A DNA stretch of 59,427 nucleotides from Brevibacterium yomogidense (GTDB taxonomy: Bacteria; Actinomycetota; Actinomycetes; Actinomycetales; Brevibacteriaceae): positions 1 through 59,427 of the forward strand of contig NZ_FWFF01000004.1 of NCBI RefSeq assembly GCF_900163715.1, in the 5' to 3' direction. Positions 41,402-51,200 of this stretch are shown one piece after another. Below the pieces are notes generated by a model. The model searched no databases and was not told where the DNA came from. It was given only the letters and a program-made list of their open reading frames with translations. The translations under genes and the position numbers were made by a program. The first letter of the stretch is position 1. The number at the start of each line of letters is the position of its first letter.

Positions 41402-42067
41402 TCACTTCTCGTCGTAGAGCTTCATCGCGAGGAATCCGTGCGTGTAGGCGGCGCCGGCGCGCAGGGCCGCGGCGACCATGACGGTGCGGGCTATCTCCTC
41501 GTCCGTCGCACCGGCCTTCTTCGCGTTGCCCACATGCGCATTGAGGCAGTATGGGCACTGCGTCGTCGCGGCGACCGCGATCGCGATGAGTTCGCGGACC
41601 TTGACGGACACCACCTCATCGCTGGGGTCGAAGACGGCCGCGTCGAACTCGCCGAACGCCTCGACGGTTCCGCCGGACGCCTTGCGCAGCGCACGCAGGT
41701 GCTTCACATCGCCGGGCTCCTGGAAGTGCTCCAGGTCCGCACCCTGCTCGGAGATCTTGTGAGCGAGCAGGCCGTGCGTGTAGGCGGCGCCCGCACGCAG
41801 GCCGGCGGAGACGAACACTGCGCGGGCGACCTCCTCGCGGCTGGCTCCCTCCTTCTTCGCATTGCCCACGTGGACGTCGAGGCAGTAGGGGCACTGCGTG
41901 GTCGACGCGACGCCGATCGCGATGAGCTCCTTCGTCTTTAGATCGAGCACCTCATCGTCCTTGTCGAACACCGCCGCGTCGAAGGCGCCGAACGCCTTCA
42001 CCTGGTCGGGTGCCGCCTGAGCGAGGGCCTTGGCGTAGTCGAAGTCTCCGGACTCGTGGTAGTGCAT
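41402..42067 (-). CDS. tandem carboxymuconolactone decarboxylase/AhpD-like protein
   Basis: 221 residues made of two copies of one domain with a period of 112 residues. Each copy holds the redox motif CPYC followed by H-V-GNAKK (Cys59/Cys62 and Cys171/Cys174), then GLRAGAAYTHG or ALRAGAAYTHG. Single-domain relatives are alkylhydroperoxidases or decarboxylases and form oligomers of such domains; this gene encodes a dimer in one chain. All cysteines are kept in both copies. AAGGAGC precedes ATG 42067. Confidence 0.88.
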   Translation of the reverse strand: MHYHESGDFDYAKALAQAAPDQVKAFGAFDAAVFDKDDEVLDLKTKELIAIGVASTTQCPYCLDVHVGNAKKEGASREEVARAVFVSAGLRAGAAYTHGLLAHKISEQGADLEHFQEPGDVKHLRALRKASGGTVEAFGEFDAAVFDPSDEVVSVKVRELIAIAVAATTQCPYCLNAHVGNAKKAGATDEEIARTVMVAAALRAGAAYTHGFLAMKLYDEK

Positions 42068-42111
42068 GTGCTGCTCCTTCGTCGGGGAACGCGGACCCGG
42101 GACGGGACCGT

Positions 42112-42139
42112 GCGCGCAGGCGACGGTGCACCTGCGCGC
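42112..42139 (-). terminator. terminator hairpin after the amidohydrolase gene
   Basis: A 9-bp GC-only-rich stem (42112-42120 with 42131-42139) and 10-nt loop, between the amidohydrolase stop and the AhpD-like start. Confidence 0.5.
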
Positions 42140-42222
42140 CTCCCCCGAGTCTGCCCATTCCGCGCGAGGACGTCGAGGTCCCTGCCGGATGATGGGATCG
42201 GCCCGGTCCCGCCGCCGAGGCC

Positions 42223-43140
42223 TCAGTCCAGTCCCAGCAGACGGGCCCCGTTGTCGTGGAGCACCTTCCGCTCGAACTCCTCCCCCAGATCCAGGCCGCG
42301 GATCGCGTCGATCTGCACGGAGTACGAATAGGGGATGTTGGGGAAGTCGCTGCCCAGCACCACTTTGTCCTGCAGCGCCACGAGCCGTCCGAGGAGGTCG
42401 TCGGGGAAGGGCATCGTCGCCTCGACATACGGAGTGAAGGTCATGCAGGTGTCGAGGCAGACGTTCTCGAAGTCCTCCGCGAGCTGGATGAACTCCCGAT
42501 ACTCCGGCATGCCCGTGTGGGCGATGACGAATACCAGCTTCGGATGCCGCCTGAGGACCTCCACCACGGGGTCCAGGCCCGTGTGCCGCCCGGGGACCGG
42601 ACCGGATCCGCAGTGGATGACGACGGGGGTGCCTGCCTCCTCGATCTGCGCCCAGACGGGTTCCAGCAGCGGGTCGGAGGGGTCGTAGCCGCCGACCTGG
42701 ATGTGGGATTTGAAGACGCGGGTCCCCGACTCCAGCGCGCGCTGGGTGTAGGCGGCGGCCTCGGGCTCGGGGAAGAACGTCGACGTCTGCGCGCACGCCG
42801 GCGTGCGCGCGGCGAAGTCTGCGGACCAGGAGTTGAGCCATGCGGCCATGCCGGGCTTGTGAGGGTAGAGCATCGAGGTGAAGCCGATGACGCCCATGTC
42901 ACGCAGGCGGGCGACCCGCTCCTCCTCCGACCAGCGGTAGGCGATCGGCCATGTCTGCAGTCCGCGCTCCTCCGCCCGGTCGAAGTAGGCCCACACCTTG
43001 GCCAGCACGTTCTCCGGCATGAAGTGCGTGTGGATGTCGACGAATCCGGGGATCCTCAGATCGTCCGCGATGGAGCGGAGGCGCTGGGGCTCGTCGGTCG
43101 GAAGGGTGACGGCATCGGGCCGGGCGGCGTTGTCAGGCAT
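42223..43140 (-). CDS. amidohydrolase family 2 (TIM-barrel metal hydrolase/decarboxylase)
   Basis: 305 residues. Metal-binding residues are visible in VDIHTHF, VVIHCGSG, IAHTGMPEY and LGSDFPNIPYS. The family includes decarboxylases (ACMSD type) and lactone hydrolases; the substrate cannot be inferred. ATG 43140 has no Shine-Dalgarno but TACTAT ends 6 nt upstream (43152-43147), the spacing expected for a leaderless start. Divergent from the tad operon. Confidence 0.85.
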   Translation of the reverse strand: MPDNAARPDAVTLPTDEPQRLRSIADDLRIPGFVDIHTHFMPENVLAKVWAYFDRAEERGLQTWPIAYRWSEEERVARLRDMGVIGFTSMLYPHKPGMAAWLNSWSADFAARTPACAQTSTFFPEPEAAAYTQRALESGTRVFKSHIQVGGYDPSDPLLEPVWAQIEEAGTPVVIHCGSGPVPGRHTGLDPVVEVLRRHPKLVFVIAHTGMPEYREFIQLAEDFENVCLDTCMTFTPYVEATMPFPDDLLGRLVALQDKVVLGSDFPNIPYSYSVQIDAIRGLDLGEEFERKVLHDNGARLLGLD

Positions 43141-43234
43141 GGGCCCATAGTAGAACGTTCGATCAGAGCGGGGTGCGGACGGTCGATTGCCTCCGTGGAC
43201 GACGCGGCGGTTGTCCACAACTTTGCGTGAGCCC

Positions 43235-43263
43235 TTCCAGTACCGGACCTTTACCGCTACTTT
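43235..43263 (+). promoter_or_regulatory. putative promoter of the tad pilus operon
   Basis: -35 TTCCAG (43235-43240), 17-bp spacer, -10 TACTTT (43258-43263), about 70 bp before the cpaF start. The -35 region lies in a 16-bp sequence (43230-43245) that recurs at 52241-52256. Confidence 0.4.
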
Positions 43264-43331
43264 GGTTCTCGTACCGAGAGTGAAGCGGATCACACCTACG
43301 CCTTCACGACCCCGAGGATTGGGAAGACCCT

Positions 43332-44558
43332 GTGGAAGCCGTGGAGATCGTCCGGGCGGAGGTGCGCGAACTCATCCGCGCGCGCGGCATCGATCCGCGA
43401 TCGGAGGCTCGGCCCACGGCAGACCTCATCGACGAGGTCATCCGCGCCTACGACGAACGGACCCTGTCCGGATCCCTTCCCGTCATGGGCGATCCGGACG
43501 CCCTGCGCCGCAGCGTGCTCGACGACCTCACCGGCTTCGGCGCGATCCAGAAGTACCTGGACGACCCCACCGTCGAGGAGATCTGGCTGAACGGGCCGCA
43601 CGCGGTGTTCGTCTCGCGGCACGGCGTCTCAGAGCTCACCACCACCGTCCTGACTGAATCAGAGATCGCGGAGCTCATCGAGCGCCTCCTGCGCACCACC
43701 GGGCGTCGCGTCGACCTGTCCTCCCCGTTCGTCGACGCGGCGCTGCCGGACGGCTCCCGCCTGCACATCGTGCTTCCGGACATCACCCGCAGCCACCCGG
43801 CGATCAACATCCGGAAGTTCATCGCACGGACCCGCAGCCTCAACGACCTGGTGGAGTCGGGTTCCCTCACTCCTGCCGCGGCGGGGTTCCTCGACGCCGC
43901 TGTCGTGGCAGGCGCCAACATCCTCGTCACAGGGCAGACCCAGGCCGGCAAGACGACCATGCTCAACGCCCTCTGCGGCTCCGTGCCGGCCCGCGAACGC
44001 GTGATCACCTGCGAGGAGGTGTTCGAGCTCTCCGTCCCCGCACGCGATTGGATCGCCATGCAGTGCCGCCAACCGAGTCTCGAGGGGACCGGAGAGGTGC
44101 CGCTGCGCCGCCTCGTGAAGGAAGCGCTGCGGATGCGGCCCGACCGGGTGATCGTCGGCGAGGTGAGGGAGGCGGAGAGCCTCGACATGCTCATCGCGAT
44201 GAACGCAGGCCTGCCGGCGATGGGGTCCCTGCACGCGAACTCCGCACGCAGCGCGATCACCAAGATGTGCACACTGCCGCTGCTCGCAGGTCCGAACATC
44301 GGGTCGTCATTCGTCACCCCCACCGTCGCGGGCTGCATCGACCTCGTCGTCCACCTCACCCTCCTGCGCAACGGCTCGCGGCGCGTGCACGAGATCGTGG
44401 CGGTCCCCGGCGGTGTCGAGTCCGGAACCGTCGAACTCGAGACCATCTTCCACACCGAAGGGTCGGGTCCCCTGATCCGCGGGAGCGGCTTCAGCCATCT
44501 GGGCGAGCGCATCGCCGCGATCGGCAAGGATGTCCACTCCCTGCTGGAGGCCGCGTGA
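43332..44558 (+). CDS. cpaF: Tad pilus assembly ATPase CpaF/TadA
   Basis: 408 residues, secretion ATPase of the Tad/Flp pilus. It has the N-terminal domain with EEIWLNGPHAVFVSRHG, Walker A GQTQAGKTT (about residues 200-208), an Asp/Glu box in VITCEEVFELSV and Walker B RMRPDRVIVGEVRE with the His box MGSLHANSA. The hexamer powers pilin assembly at the membrane. The start is GTG 43332 with a weak GGGAAGA, or GTG 43344. It is the first gene of a seven-gene operon. Confidence 0.94.
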   Translation: MEAVEIVRAEVRELIRARGIDPRSEARPTADLIDEVIRAYDERTLSGSLPVMGDPDALRRSVLDDLTGFGAIQKYLDDPTVEEIWLNGPHAVFVSRHGVSELTTTVLTESEIAELIERLLRTTGRRVDLSSPFVDAALPDGSRLHIVLPDITRSHPAINIRKFIARTRSLNDLVESGSLTPAAAGFLDAAVVAGANILVTGQTQAGKTTMLNALCGSVPARERVITCEEVFELSVPARDWIAMQCRQPSLEGTGEVPLRRLVKEALRMRPDRVIVGEVREAESLDMLIAMNAGLPAMGSLHANSARSAITKMCTLPLLAGPNIGSSFVTPTVAGCIDLVVHLTLLRNGSRRVHEIVAVPGGVESGTVELETIFHTEGSGPLIRGSGFSHLGERIAAIGKDVHSLLEAA

Positions 44559-45427
44559 CCACCACGCTCATGGGAGCGCTCTGCGGCGTCGTGCTCGCCG
44601 CAGGCCTCCTGTTCATCTGGTCGTCCTTCTGGGAGACGCGGACGCGGACGCGCCGCCGGTCGCCCTTCGTCGACGAACTCGCGGACGACCTCGTCGCAGC
44701 GGACTTCCCGCGCGTCACACCCGGACACCTCGCAGCGATCAGCGCGGGAGCAGCGGCCCTCGTCTGGCTCATCGGATACGCCGTCACGGCCTCCGCCCCC
44801 ATCAGCACGTGCTTCGCCGTGTTCGCATCAGCGGTGCCGCTCGCCTACGTCCGCCGGCGTTCGCGCTCCCGCGAGGTGGAGCGCCGAGTCCTGTGGCCCG
44901 ATGCGATCGACCATCTGCATTCCGGAGTCCGCGCCGGGATGTCCCTGCCCGAGGCCCTCGCCGCGCTGGCGCATCGCGGTCCTGACGGTCTCCGCCCGGT
45001 GTTCCACGTCTTCGAGGACGAGTACCGGGCCACCGGCTCGTTCACCATGGCGCTCGACGCCTTCAAGAGGGCGAGCGCGGACCCCGTCGCAGACAGGATC
45101 GTCGCAGCCCTGGCCGTGACGCGCGACGTCGGCGGGACGGAGCTGGGCACCCTGCTGCGGACCCTCGCGCACTTTCTGCGGGAGGACGCGCGCACACGGT
45201 CCGAGCTCAAGGCACGCCAGAGCTGGACGGTCACGGGGGCGCGGCTGGCGGTCGCCGCACCATGGATCGTCCTCGCGCTCCTCGCCACCCGGTCCGAGGC
45301 CGCTGCCGCCTACAGCACGCCCGGCGGCATGGTCCTGCTGCTCACCGGGATGGTCGTCTCACTCAGCGCCTACCGGGTCATGAAGCGGATCGGTCGCCTG
45401 CCGAACGAGCCGCGGGTGCTGCGATGA
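44555..45427 (+). CDS. tadB: Tad pilus inner-membrane platform protein TadB
   Basis: 290 residues, type II secretion F-domain protein. N-terminal helices are followed by the cytosolic F domain (HSGVRAGMSLPEALAALAHRG, then DPVADRIVAALAVTRDVGG) and C-terminal helices. GTG 44555 overlaps the cpaF stop by GTGA. It forms the membrane platform with TadC. Confidence 0.9.
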   Translation: MTTTLMGALCGVVLAAGLLFIWSSFWETRTRTRRRSPFVDELADDLVAADFPRVTPGHLAAISAGAAALVWLIGYAVTASAPISTCFAVFASAVPLAYVRRRSRSREVERRVLWPDAIDHLHSGVRAGMSLPEALAALAHRGPDGLRPVFHVFEDEYRATGSFTMALDAFKRASADPVADRIVAALAVTRDVGGTELGTLLRTLAHFLREDARTRSELKARQSWTVTGARLAVAAPWIVLALLATRSEAAAAYSTPGGMVLLLTGMVVSLSAYRVMKRIGRLPNEPRVLR

Positions 45428-45480
45428 GCGCGGCACCGATGAGCGCGGCACCGATGAGCGCGGCACCGTTGAGCGTCGCT
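45424..45480 (+). repeat. 15-bp tandem repeat at the tadC start (3 perfect copies plus a decayed one)
   Basis: Unit ATGAGCGCGGCACCG at 45424, 45439 and 45454, then a diverged copy beginning TTGAGCG at 45469. Each perfect copy starts with ATGA. As the unit is a multiple of three, copy-number change would lengthen the N-terminus by MSAAP steps without frameshift. Confidence 0.95.
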
Positions 45481-46458
45481 GAGACGAGCACCGCGTCGAT
45501 GAGCACCGCCGTGTGGTCCCAGGTCGACGTCTTCAATCCGGCCGTCGCGATCATCGTGGGACTCGTCCTCGGACTCAGCGCCGCGTTCACGGCGGCGAGT
45601 CTCCCCATCCTCCGCCGGCCCACGCTCGCCGATCGGATCGGCCCCTACCTGCGCGACCAGCCGCGCGTCGCCTCCCTCTACGGCGCACCCGCCGCGCCGA
45701 CGACCGGCCTCATGGGGATACTCCACACGACGGCGTCGTCGTGGGGCACCTGGCTCGCCTCCCGCATCACGACGGACTCGTCCGTCCTGCGGCGACTCCA
45801 GCAACTGGGCGGCGCGACGACGGTGGAGCGATTCCGCACGCGCCAGGTCCTCTGCATCCTCGCGGGACTGGCCTCCGGCGCCGTACTCGGCGCCGTCTCC
45901 GCAGTCACGCGCGGCTTCTCTCCCGTCGTCCTCCTGGGTCTGATCGGTCTGGGCGCCGTCATCGGGCACATCGTCAACGACTGGTGGCTCACGCAGCAGG
46001 TGCGCGGACGCGAACGGCGCATCATGGCGGAGTTCCCGACCGTCGCAGAGATCCTGGCCCTGTCCATGACCGCCGGCGAAGGCACGATCGACGCGCTGGA
46101 GCGCGTCTGCCGGTCCACGACGGGCGAGCTCAGCCAGGAACTGACCCGGGCGCTGTCCCAGGTGCGCACCGGCACACCGCTGGTCGAGGCACTCGACGCG
46201 ATGGGGACCCGCACGGGGAACCCGTCGATCATCCGCTTCGTCGACGGCATCGCAGTGGCGACCTCCCGCGGCACTCCCCTGGCGGAGGTCCTGCGGGCAC
46301 AGGCCGCCGACGTCCGCGAGCACGGGAGGCGCTCGCTCATGGAGGTGAGCGGTCGCAAGGAGGTGGCGATGCTCATTCCAGTCGTGGCGTTCGTCCTCCC
46401 CGTCACCGTGCTCTTCGCCATCTATCCGACCCTCGCTGTCCTCGAACTGGGCCCCTGA
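45424..46458 (+). CDS. tadC: Tad pilus inner-membrane platform protein TadC
   Basis: 344 residues. The F domain includes AEFPTVAEILALSMTAGEGTIDALERV and FVDGIAVATSRGTPLAEVLRAQA. ATG 45424 overlaps the tadB stop (ATGA), but the first 45 bases are three perfect copies of a 15-bp unit encoding MSAAP. ATG 45439 and 45454 could thus also initiate. The repeat-encoded N-terminus is unlikely to be functionally essential. Confidence 0.9.
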   Translation: MSAAPMSAAPMSAAPLSVAETSTASMSTAVWSQVDVFNPAVAIIVGLVLGLSAAFTAASLPILRRPTLADRIGPYLRDQPRVASLYGAPAAPTTGLMGILHTTASSWGTWLASRITTDSSVLRRLQQLGGATTVERFRTRQVLCILAGLASGAVLGAVSAVTRGFSPVVLLGLIGLGAVIGHIVNDWWLTQQVRGRERRIMAEFPTVAEILALSMTAGEGTIDALERVCRSTTGELSQELTRALSQVRTGTPLVEALDAMGTRTGNPSIIRFVDGIAVATSRGTPLAEVLRAQAADVREHGRRSLMEVSGRKEVAMLIPVVAFVLPVTVLFAIYPTLAVLELGP

Positions 46459-46485
46459 CCCCTCACGAACCCGACCCCTCACGAA
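46457..46485 (+). repeat. 13-bp direct repeat before the pilin-like gene
   Basis: GACCCCTCACGAA at 46457-46469 and again at 46473-46485. The second copy runs into the ribosome-binding site of the pilin-like gene (GAAGGAGA). Confidence 0.85.
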
Positions 46486-46496
46486 GGAGACACACC

Positions 46497-46754
46497 ATGC
46501 TCGTCCGCACCCGCGCCCTCCTCATCACCGCCCTGCTCAGCGTGCTCGCGCTGGTCGGAGGCCTCGCCTCCCCGGCCTCACCATCCCGCCGCCGAGGCCG
46601 CCGCGACTCCCGGCCCGACCGCGGCGATGTGCCCGGCTGGGTCCTCATCACGGTCATGACGGCCGCGCTGGTCGTCGCGCTCTGGGCGCTCGCGGGCGAA
46701 GCGTTCACCTCGCTCTTCACCGACAGCATCAACAAGGTCCGGCAGGCGGGCTGA
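46497..46754 (+). CDS. small Tad-locus membrane protein, probable Flp-type pilin
   Basis: 85 residues. Basic Arg/Ser-rich leader of about 42 residues, then GDVPGWVLITVMTAALVVALWALAGE and a short polar tail. A long basic leader ending in Gly before a single helix is the form of actinobacterial Flp-type prepilins, which a TadV/CpaA prepilin peptidase would cut (none is encoded in the window). A first hydrophobic stretch (LLITALLSVLALVGGLA) makes a signal-peptide reading also possible. Clear RBS GAAGGAGA. Position between tadC and tadE genes supports the call. Confidence 0.65.
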   Translation: MLVRTRALLITALLSVLALVGGLASPASPSRRRGRRDSRPDRGDVPGWVLITVMTAALVVALWALAGEAFTSLFTDSINKVRQAG

Positions 46755-46775
46755 ACCACGGCGGACGGAATCGCA

Positions 46776-47255
46776 GTGCCCCTCGCACCCCCTCGGCGCG
46801 CAGCGCCCCGCCGGGTCGTCGCACCCGCTCGCCCCGCGGACTCAGGCTCAGCAGTCGCAGAGTTCGTCATGGTCTCCGCGCTCCTCACCCTGGTCTTCGC
46901 CGCAGTGCTGCAGATCGGTCTGGCGATGCACGTGCGGAACACAGTCGTCGATTCGGCGATCGCCGGTGCACGGATCGCAGCGGCGGCCGACCGCACGACT
47001 GACGATGGCGCGAAGCACACCGCCCAGCTCATCTCGACAGCGCTCAGCTCGTCCTACGCCGAAGACGTCCATGTGACGACGTCGCCGGCCGGACCGCACA
47101 CCCTCGTCACGGTGACGGTGCGGACTCCGGTGCCCGTCGCCGGACTCGTGGGTCCAGGCGACATGTGGGAGCTGCAGGGCCGTGCCCTGGTCGAGGATCC
47201 GGACCTGGACGATCGGGATCTGGACGGCCTGGACCTGGAGGGTCCGGACCTGTGA
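46776..47255 (+). CDS. TadE-like pilus minor protein
   Basis: 159 residues. The TadE N-terminal signature SGSAVAEFVMVSALLTLVFAA is near residues 23-43, with the typical Glu after the cleavage-like site, and an extracytoplasmic domain follows. The last 20 residues are a degenerate acidic repeat of the form xDL (PDLDDRDLDGLDLEGPDL), not usual in TadE. GTG 46776 start; the stop overlaps the next gene by GTGA. Confidence 0.85.
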   Translation: MPLAPPRRAAPRRVVAPARPADSGSAVAEFVMVSALLTLVFAAVLQIGLAMHVRNTVVDSAIAGARIAAAADRTTDDGAKHTAQLISTALSSSYAEDVHVTTSPAGPHTLVTVTVRTPVPVAGLVGPGDMWELQGRALVEDPDLDDRDLDGLDLEGPDL

Positions 47256-47704
47256 GCTCCCGCGGACCCCGATTCCAGCCCCGCGCCCGAGGCCGCGCTG
47301 ACGAGGGAAGTGCCCTCATCGAGTTCGTCTTCGGCTCCGTCGTCCTCCTCATCCCCCTCCTCTACCTGCTCGTCGCCCTCGCGCAGGTGCAGGCGGGCGC
47401 GTACGCGGCGCAGTCGACGGCGATCGACGCCGCTCACTCCGCGGCCCGCCACCCGACCGCCGCGCAGACGACTGCGCGCGACCTCGGGGCCCTGCACTTC
47501 GCGGACCACGGTCTCGAACAGGCGGACTGGCAGATCGACCTCAGCTGCTCGGGTACCTGCACCACCGCCGGAACGCGGGTCACCGCGACCGTCGTCGCAC
47601 GGATCCCGATTCCCGGGATCCCCGCCGTGCTCGGTGAGACGAGGCTTCCCGCCCTCACCGTCCGCTCCAGCCACACCGACCTCGTCGCACCCGCGGAGGA
47701 ATGA
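47252..47704 (+). CDS. TadE/TadF-like pilus minor protein
   Basis: 150 residues, start GTG 47252 overlapping the previous stop. The leader has Arg/Pro residues, then DEGSALIEFVFGSVVLLIPLLY, the TadE motif with Glu at position +5, and an external domain with one likely disulfide (CSGTC). It is a paralogue of the preceding protein. Confidence 0.85.
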   Translation: MSSRGPRFQPRARGRADEGSALIEFVFGSVVLLIPLLYLLVALAQVQAGAYAAQSTAIDAAHSAARHPTAAQTTARDLGALHFADHGLEQADWQIDLSCSGTCTTAGTRVTATVVARIPIPGIPAVLGETRLPALTVRSSHTDLVAPAEE

Positions 47705-48144
47705 TGAGACGCACCCCGGCACCCCGCCGTCGACGTGACGACGGGTCGATCACTCCGCTGGCGATCGGATTCGCGACGATCGCGCTGGCGCTCATCCTGC
47801 TCGCGGCGCTCATCACCGACATGTGGCTCGCGCAGCGGAAGCTGTTCGCCCTCGCGGACTCCGCGGCCCTCGCCTCTGCGGAATCCTTCGACGCCGCGCC
47901 CACCGACGAACCGGCGATCCTTCTCACCGACGAGGGAGTGACGGAGTCGGCCCGCCATTACCTGTCGGCCGTCGAGGTCCCTGCCGGCTACACGGACGTC
48001 TCCGTCTCCGGTCGCAGCCCCGACGGACTCAGCGCGGAGGTGACCCTCCGCACGGCGTATGTGCCCGCGCTCCTGTCCCCCTTCGCACCGTCATGGATCG
48101 AGCTCGAGGCGACCGCGACGGTCCGCGGCGCTCTTCGGCTGTGA
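47701..48144 (+). CDS. TadG-like pilus-associated protein (Rv3654c type)
   Basis: 147 residues. The leader RRRRDDGSITPLAIGF is followed by a hydrophobic helix and then LADSAALASAESF, typical of TadG-related proteins of actinobacteria, which are shorter than proteobacterial TadG. ATGA overlap with the preceding gene. It is the last gene of the tad operon; 148 bp of non-coding DNA follow. Confidence 0.82.
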   Translation: MMRRTPAPRRRRDDGSITPLAIGFATIALALILLAALITDMWLAQRKLFALADSAALASAESFDAAPTDEPAILLTDEGVTESARHYLSAVEVPAGYTDVSVSGRSPDGLSAEVTLRTAYVPALLSPFAPSWIELEATATVRGALRL

Positions 48145-48291
48145 CGATCACTCACCTCTGCCAGTCACCTCTGCTCGCGTCACAGGCCACCGACTCGGCA
48201 CGCCGACCACCCGCACACGCACCTGTGGAACCCGCGGTCCTCGTCCACACGTGCACAATCGGCCTTCCCCGACAGCGCATTCCCACAGATC

Positions 48292-51200
48292 GTGGAGGTC
48301 GTGTACTCAGCGATCCTCCATTCCGTCTCCGGGACCCGGACGTCCAGTCATCGCATCGTCGCCCCCGGGTGGGCTCCCGCAGCCCGCGTGCTGAGTGCGG
48401 TCGGCGCAGTCCGTGCATTCGGAACCGACCGGGCCGCGCACGGGACCTCATCTGCCGCGGATCCGCTCCCGTGGGCGACCTGGGCCGGGGCCCACCCGGT
48501 CACCGTCGACTCCCCCGGGCTCACGCTCCTCACACCCGCGCAGCCCACTCCCGGGGGCCACGCACGGGTCATCGTCCGTTCCGGGCCGGAATCCGGATTC
48601 GCGATCGCAGTGCCGCGCGGCGAATGGACACTGGGACGCGGTGCCGGACTCGACGTCGACCTCGCGGACCCGTATCTCTCGCGACGCCCCCTCACCCTGG
48701 CGAACGGTCCAGCCGGCATCACCGTGGACGGAGCACTGCTCCGCTCTGCCACACTCGACGATGCGGCAGCGGACCCATCTCGCTGCGTCGTCGGATCCAC
48801 GACCCTCACCCTCGCGAACAGCGGTGATCCGACTGCTGGTGGCCACAGCGGCGACCACAGGACCGATGCCTCCCCCGCACCCCTCGCGTGGCCGGAGCCG
48901 GAGGACGTCACGCCGGTCCGGTCCCCGTCCTGGCTCGTCTACGCCGCACCGATCGGGATCGGGATCATCCTCGCTCTGGTGATCGGCACGTGGTGGTTCC
49001 TCCTCCTCAGCCTCGCCGGACCTGCGACGGCTGCCGTCACGCTGCGCGTCGAACGCCGCCGATTCGCCCGCGAGACGATCGAGAGCCGACGGCGGCACGC
49101 CCAGGCTGTGACACGCACCCTCGCCGGCGTGGACGCGCAGTGCCGCACGTTCTCCCGCCGTCTGGAGGAGATCGCCTACGGCGGGACGAGTCGCAGAAGC
49201 GCTGCGCCGCAGCGGGAGGATCTGCTGGTGCTCGGCACGGGGCGGTGCCTCAGCACCGTGGGCGTGCGGCTCCCGCGCGATCAGGACGAGCGCGCTCACG
49301 CACAGCGCCGTCTACCGCCCCATCAGCTGGACGGCGACACAGCACTCCTCATCCTCGAGGACGAGCCGCTCCTCATACCCCGCAGTGCGCGCGTCCGCGT
49401 GACGGGTCCGCCCGAGCGAGCACACGCGATCGTGCGGTCCGTCGTCGCCGCACACCTCTCCGCGGGCGGAGGATGCGTCGCCGATGAAGCGTTCCCCGAA
49501 TTCGCCGGGCTCGCCGATCCCGCGAACTCGTGCCGTGTCTCGCCGCCGCAGACCTCAGCCACGACGGATCCGACTGAGGTCTCCTATGTGGTCACCGGCC
49601 CCGATGCCCTCAACGCACCGCCACTCGAGATCCTCTGCGGAAGCCCAGCACGGCCCGACTCCCTCACCCGACCGGGATCAGACGGAGCCCACTCGGCGCA
49701 GGCACACCGCATCGGTTCCACCCCACTCGACACGACGAGTTCCTCCGTCGTCGGCTCGCCGCTCAGCGGACTCTTCGACGCTCATCGCATGCATCGCTCG
49801 ACGCTCCTCCGACTCCTGGCCGCGAGGACTCTCGGATCGCACGTGCACTCTCAGGGCCCCCGCGTTCAACACGCTGACTCATCGAGCTTCGTGTCCGACG
49901 TCCTCGCGCACTGGGTCGCGACAGGTCAGCCCGACGCAGGTCCGCTGTCCGTTCCGCTGGGGCCTCCTGTTCCGATGCCGGAGGCACCGCGGGGCTCGAT
50001 CCGTCCCGAACCCGGCCGCGGCAGCATCGGCGCCCCGAAGGATGTGGCCGCCACCCTCCGACCCGAGAACCCGCTCGCCGTGCTCGACCTGCGCACCTCC
50101 GGCCCCCACGCACTCGTCGCCGGCACCACCGGCAGCGGCAAATCGGTCCTCCTCGAGGCGTGGCTCGACGCACTCTGCCGCACCCACTCACCCGACGACC
50201 TCCGCCTCGTCCTGCTCGATTTCAAGGGCGGCGCAAGCCTCAGCGGATTCCTGCACCGCCCTCACACCGACTGCCTCGTCACCGACCTCGACGAACCCGC
50301 CGCGCTGCGGGCCGTCCGCAGCATCACCGCAGAGATCGCGCGCCGCGAGCGGCATCTGGCCCACTCGGGGTGCCGCGACATCGACGAGCTGCTCGAACGC
50401 TCCCGGCACGACCCCTCAGTCCGCCGGCTGCCGCGTCTGCTCGTCGTCATCGACGAGTTCCACGTGCTCACATCGCTCAGCCCGCACATCGTCGCGAAGT
50501 TCGAGCACCTCACCGCGGTCGGCCGGTCGCTGGGCGTCCACCTCGTGCTGGCGACCCAGCGGCCGTCCGGAGTGGTCTCCGCACGGATGCGGGCGAACAT
50601 CTCGCTCCGCATCTGCCTGCGAGTGCGCGACGAGTCAGACTCGCACGAGGTCCTGGGAGTGCCTGACGCCGCGTGGCTCGACCCACACCGCCCGGGGACC
50701 GCCCTCGTGTCCGATGACAACGGCATCCGCGCCTTCCGTTCTGCACGTCCCGGAGATCCCGAGCCCGCAGCGTCCTCCGGGCCGCACGTGACGGTGACGT
50801 CCCTGACGGGCGCTGCCGAGGTCGTCCTCCCGCTTCCGCTCCGCCCCCCTTCTCTGCCCGTCGTCTCGGACGGGCCTCCGGGACCGCGGCACGAGGTCAT
50901 CGCCCCCGCACTGCCCGATCACCTGCTGCCCGATCACCTCCCGTGGACCGACACCACGACCATCGGCCTCGTCGATCTGCCGGACGAGAACCGTGTGGCA
51001 CACGTCGACCTCTCAGCCGATTCCGGCTCCATCACGGTCTCCGGGGGCCGAGGCCGCGGCTGGTCGACCGCGGTCGAGGCCTGTGCTCGCGCGTTCCACT
51101 CAGCCGGGCTGCCGGTCATCCACATCGGACCGCAGTCCGACGCGCCGCACGTCGACGCTGAGGGGATCCTCCGCCTGGGGCATGCGGAGGCCTGGGCGAT

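Noticed and set aside
45424..45480. Short CRISPR-like array
   Set aside because: The units are contiguous 15-bp tandem repeats with no spacers and are coding. No CRISPR array or cas gene was seen in the window.
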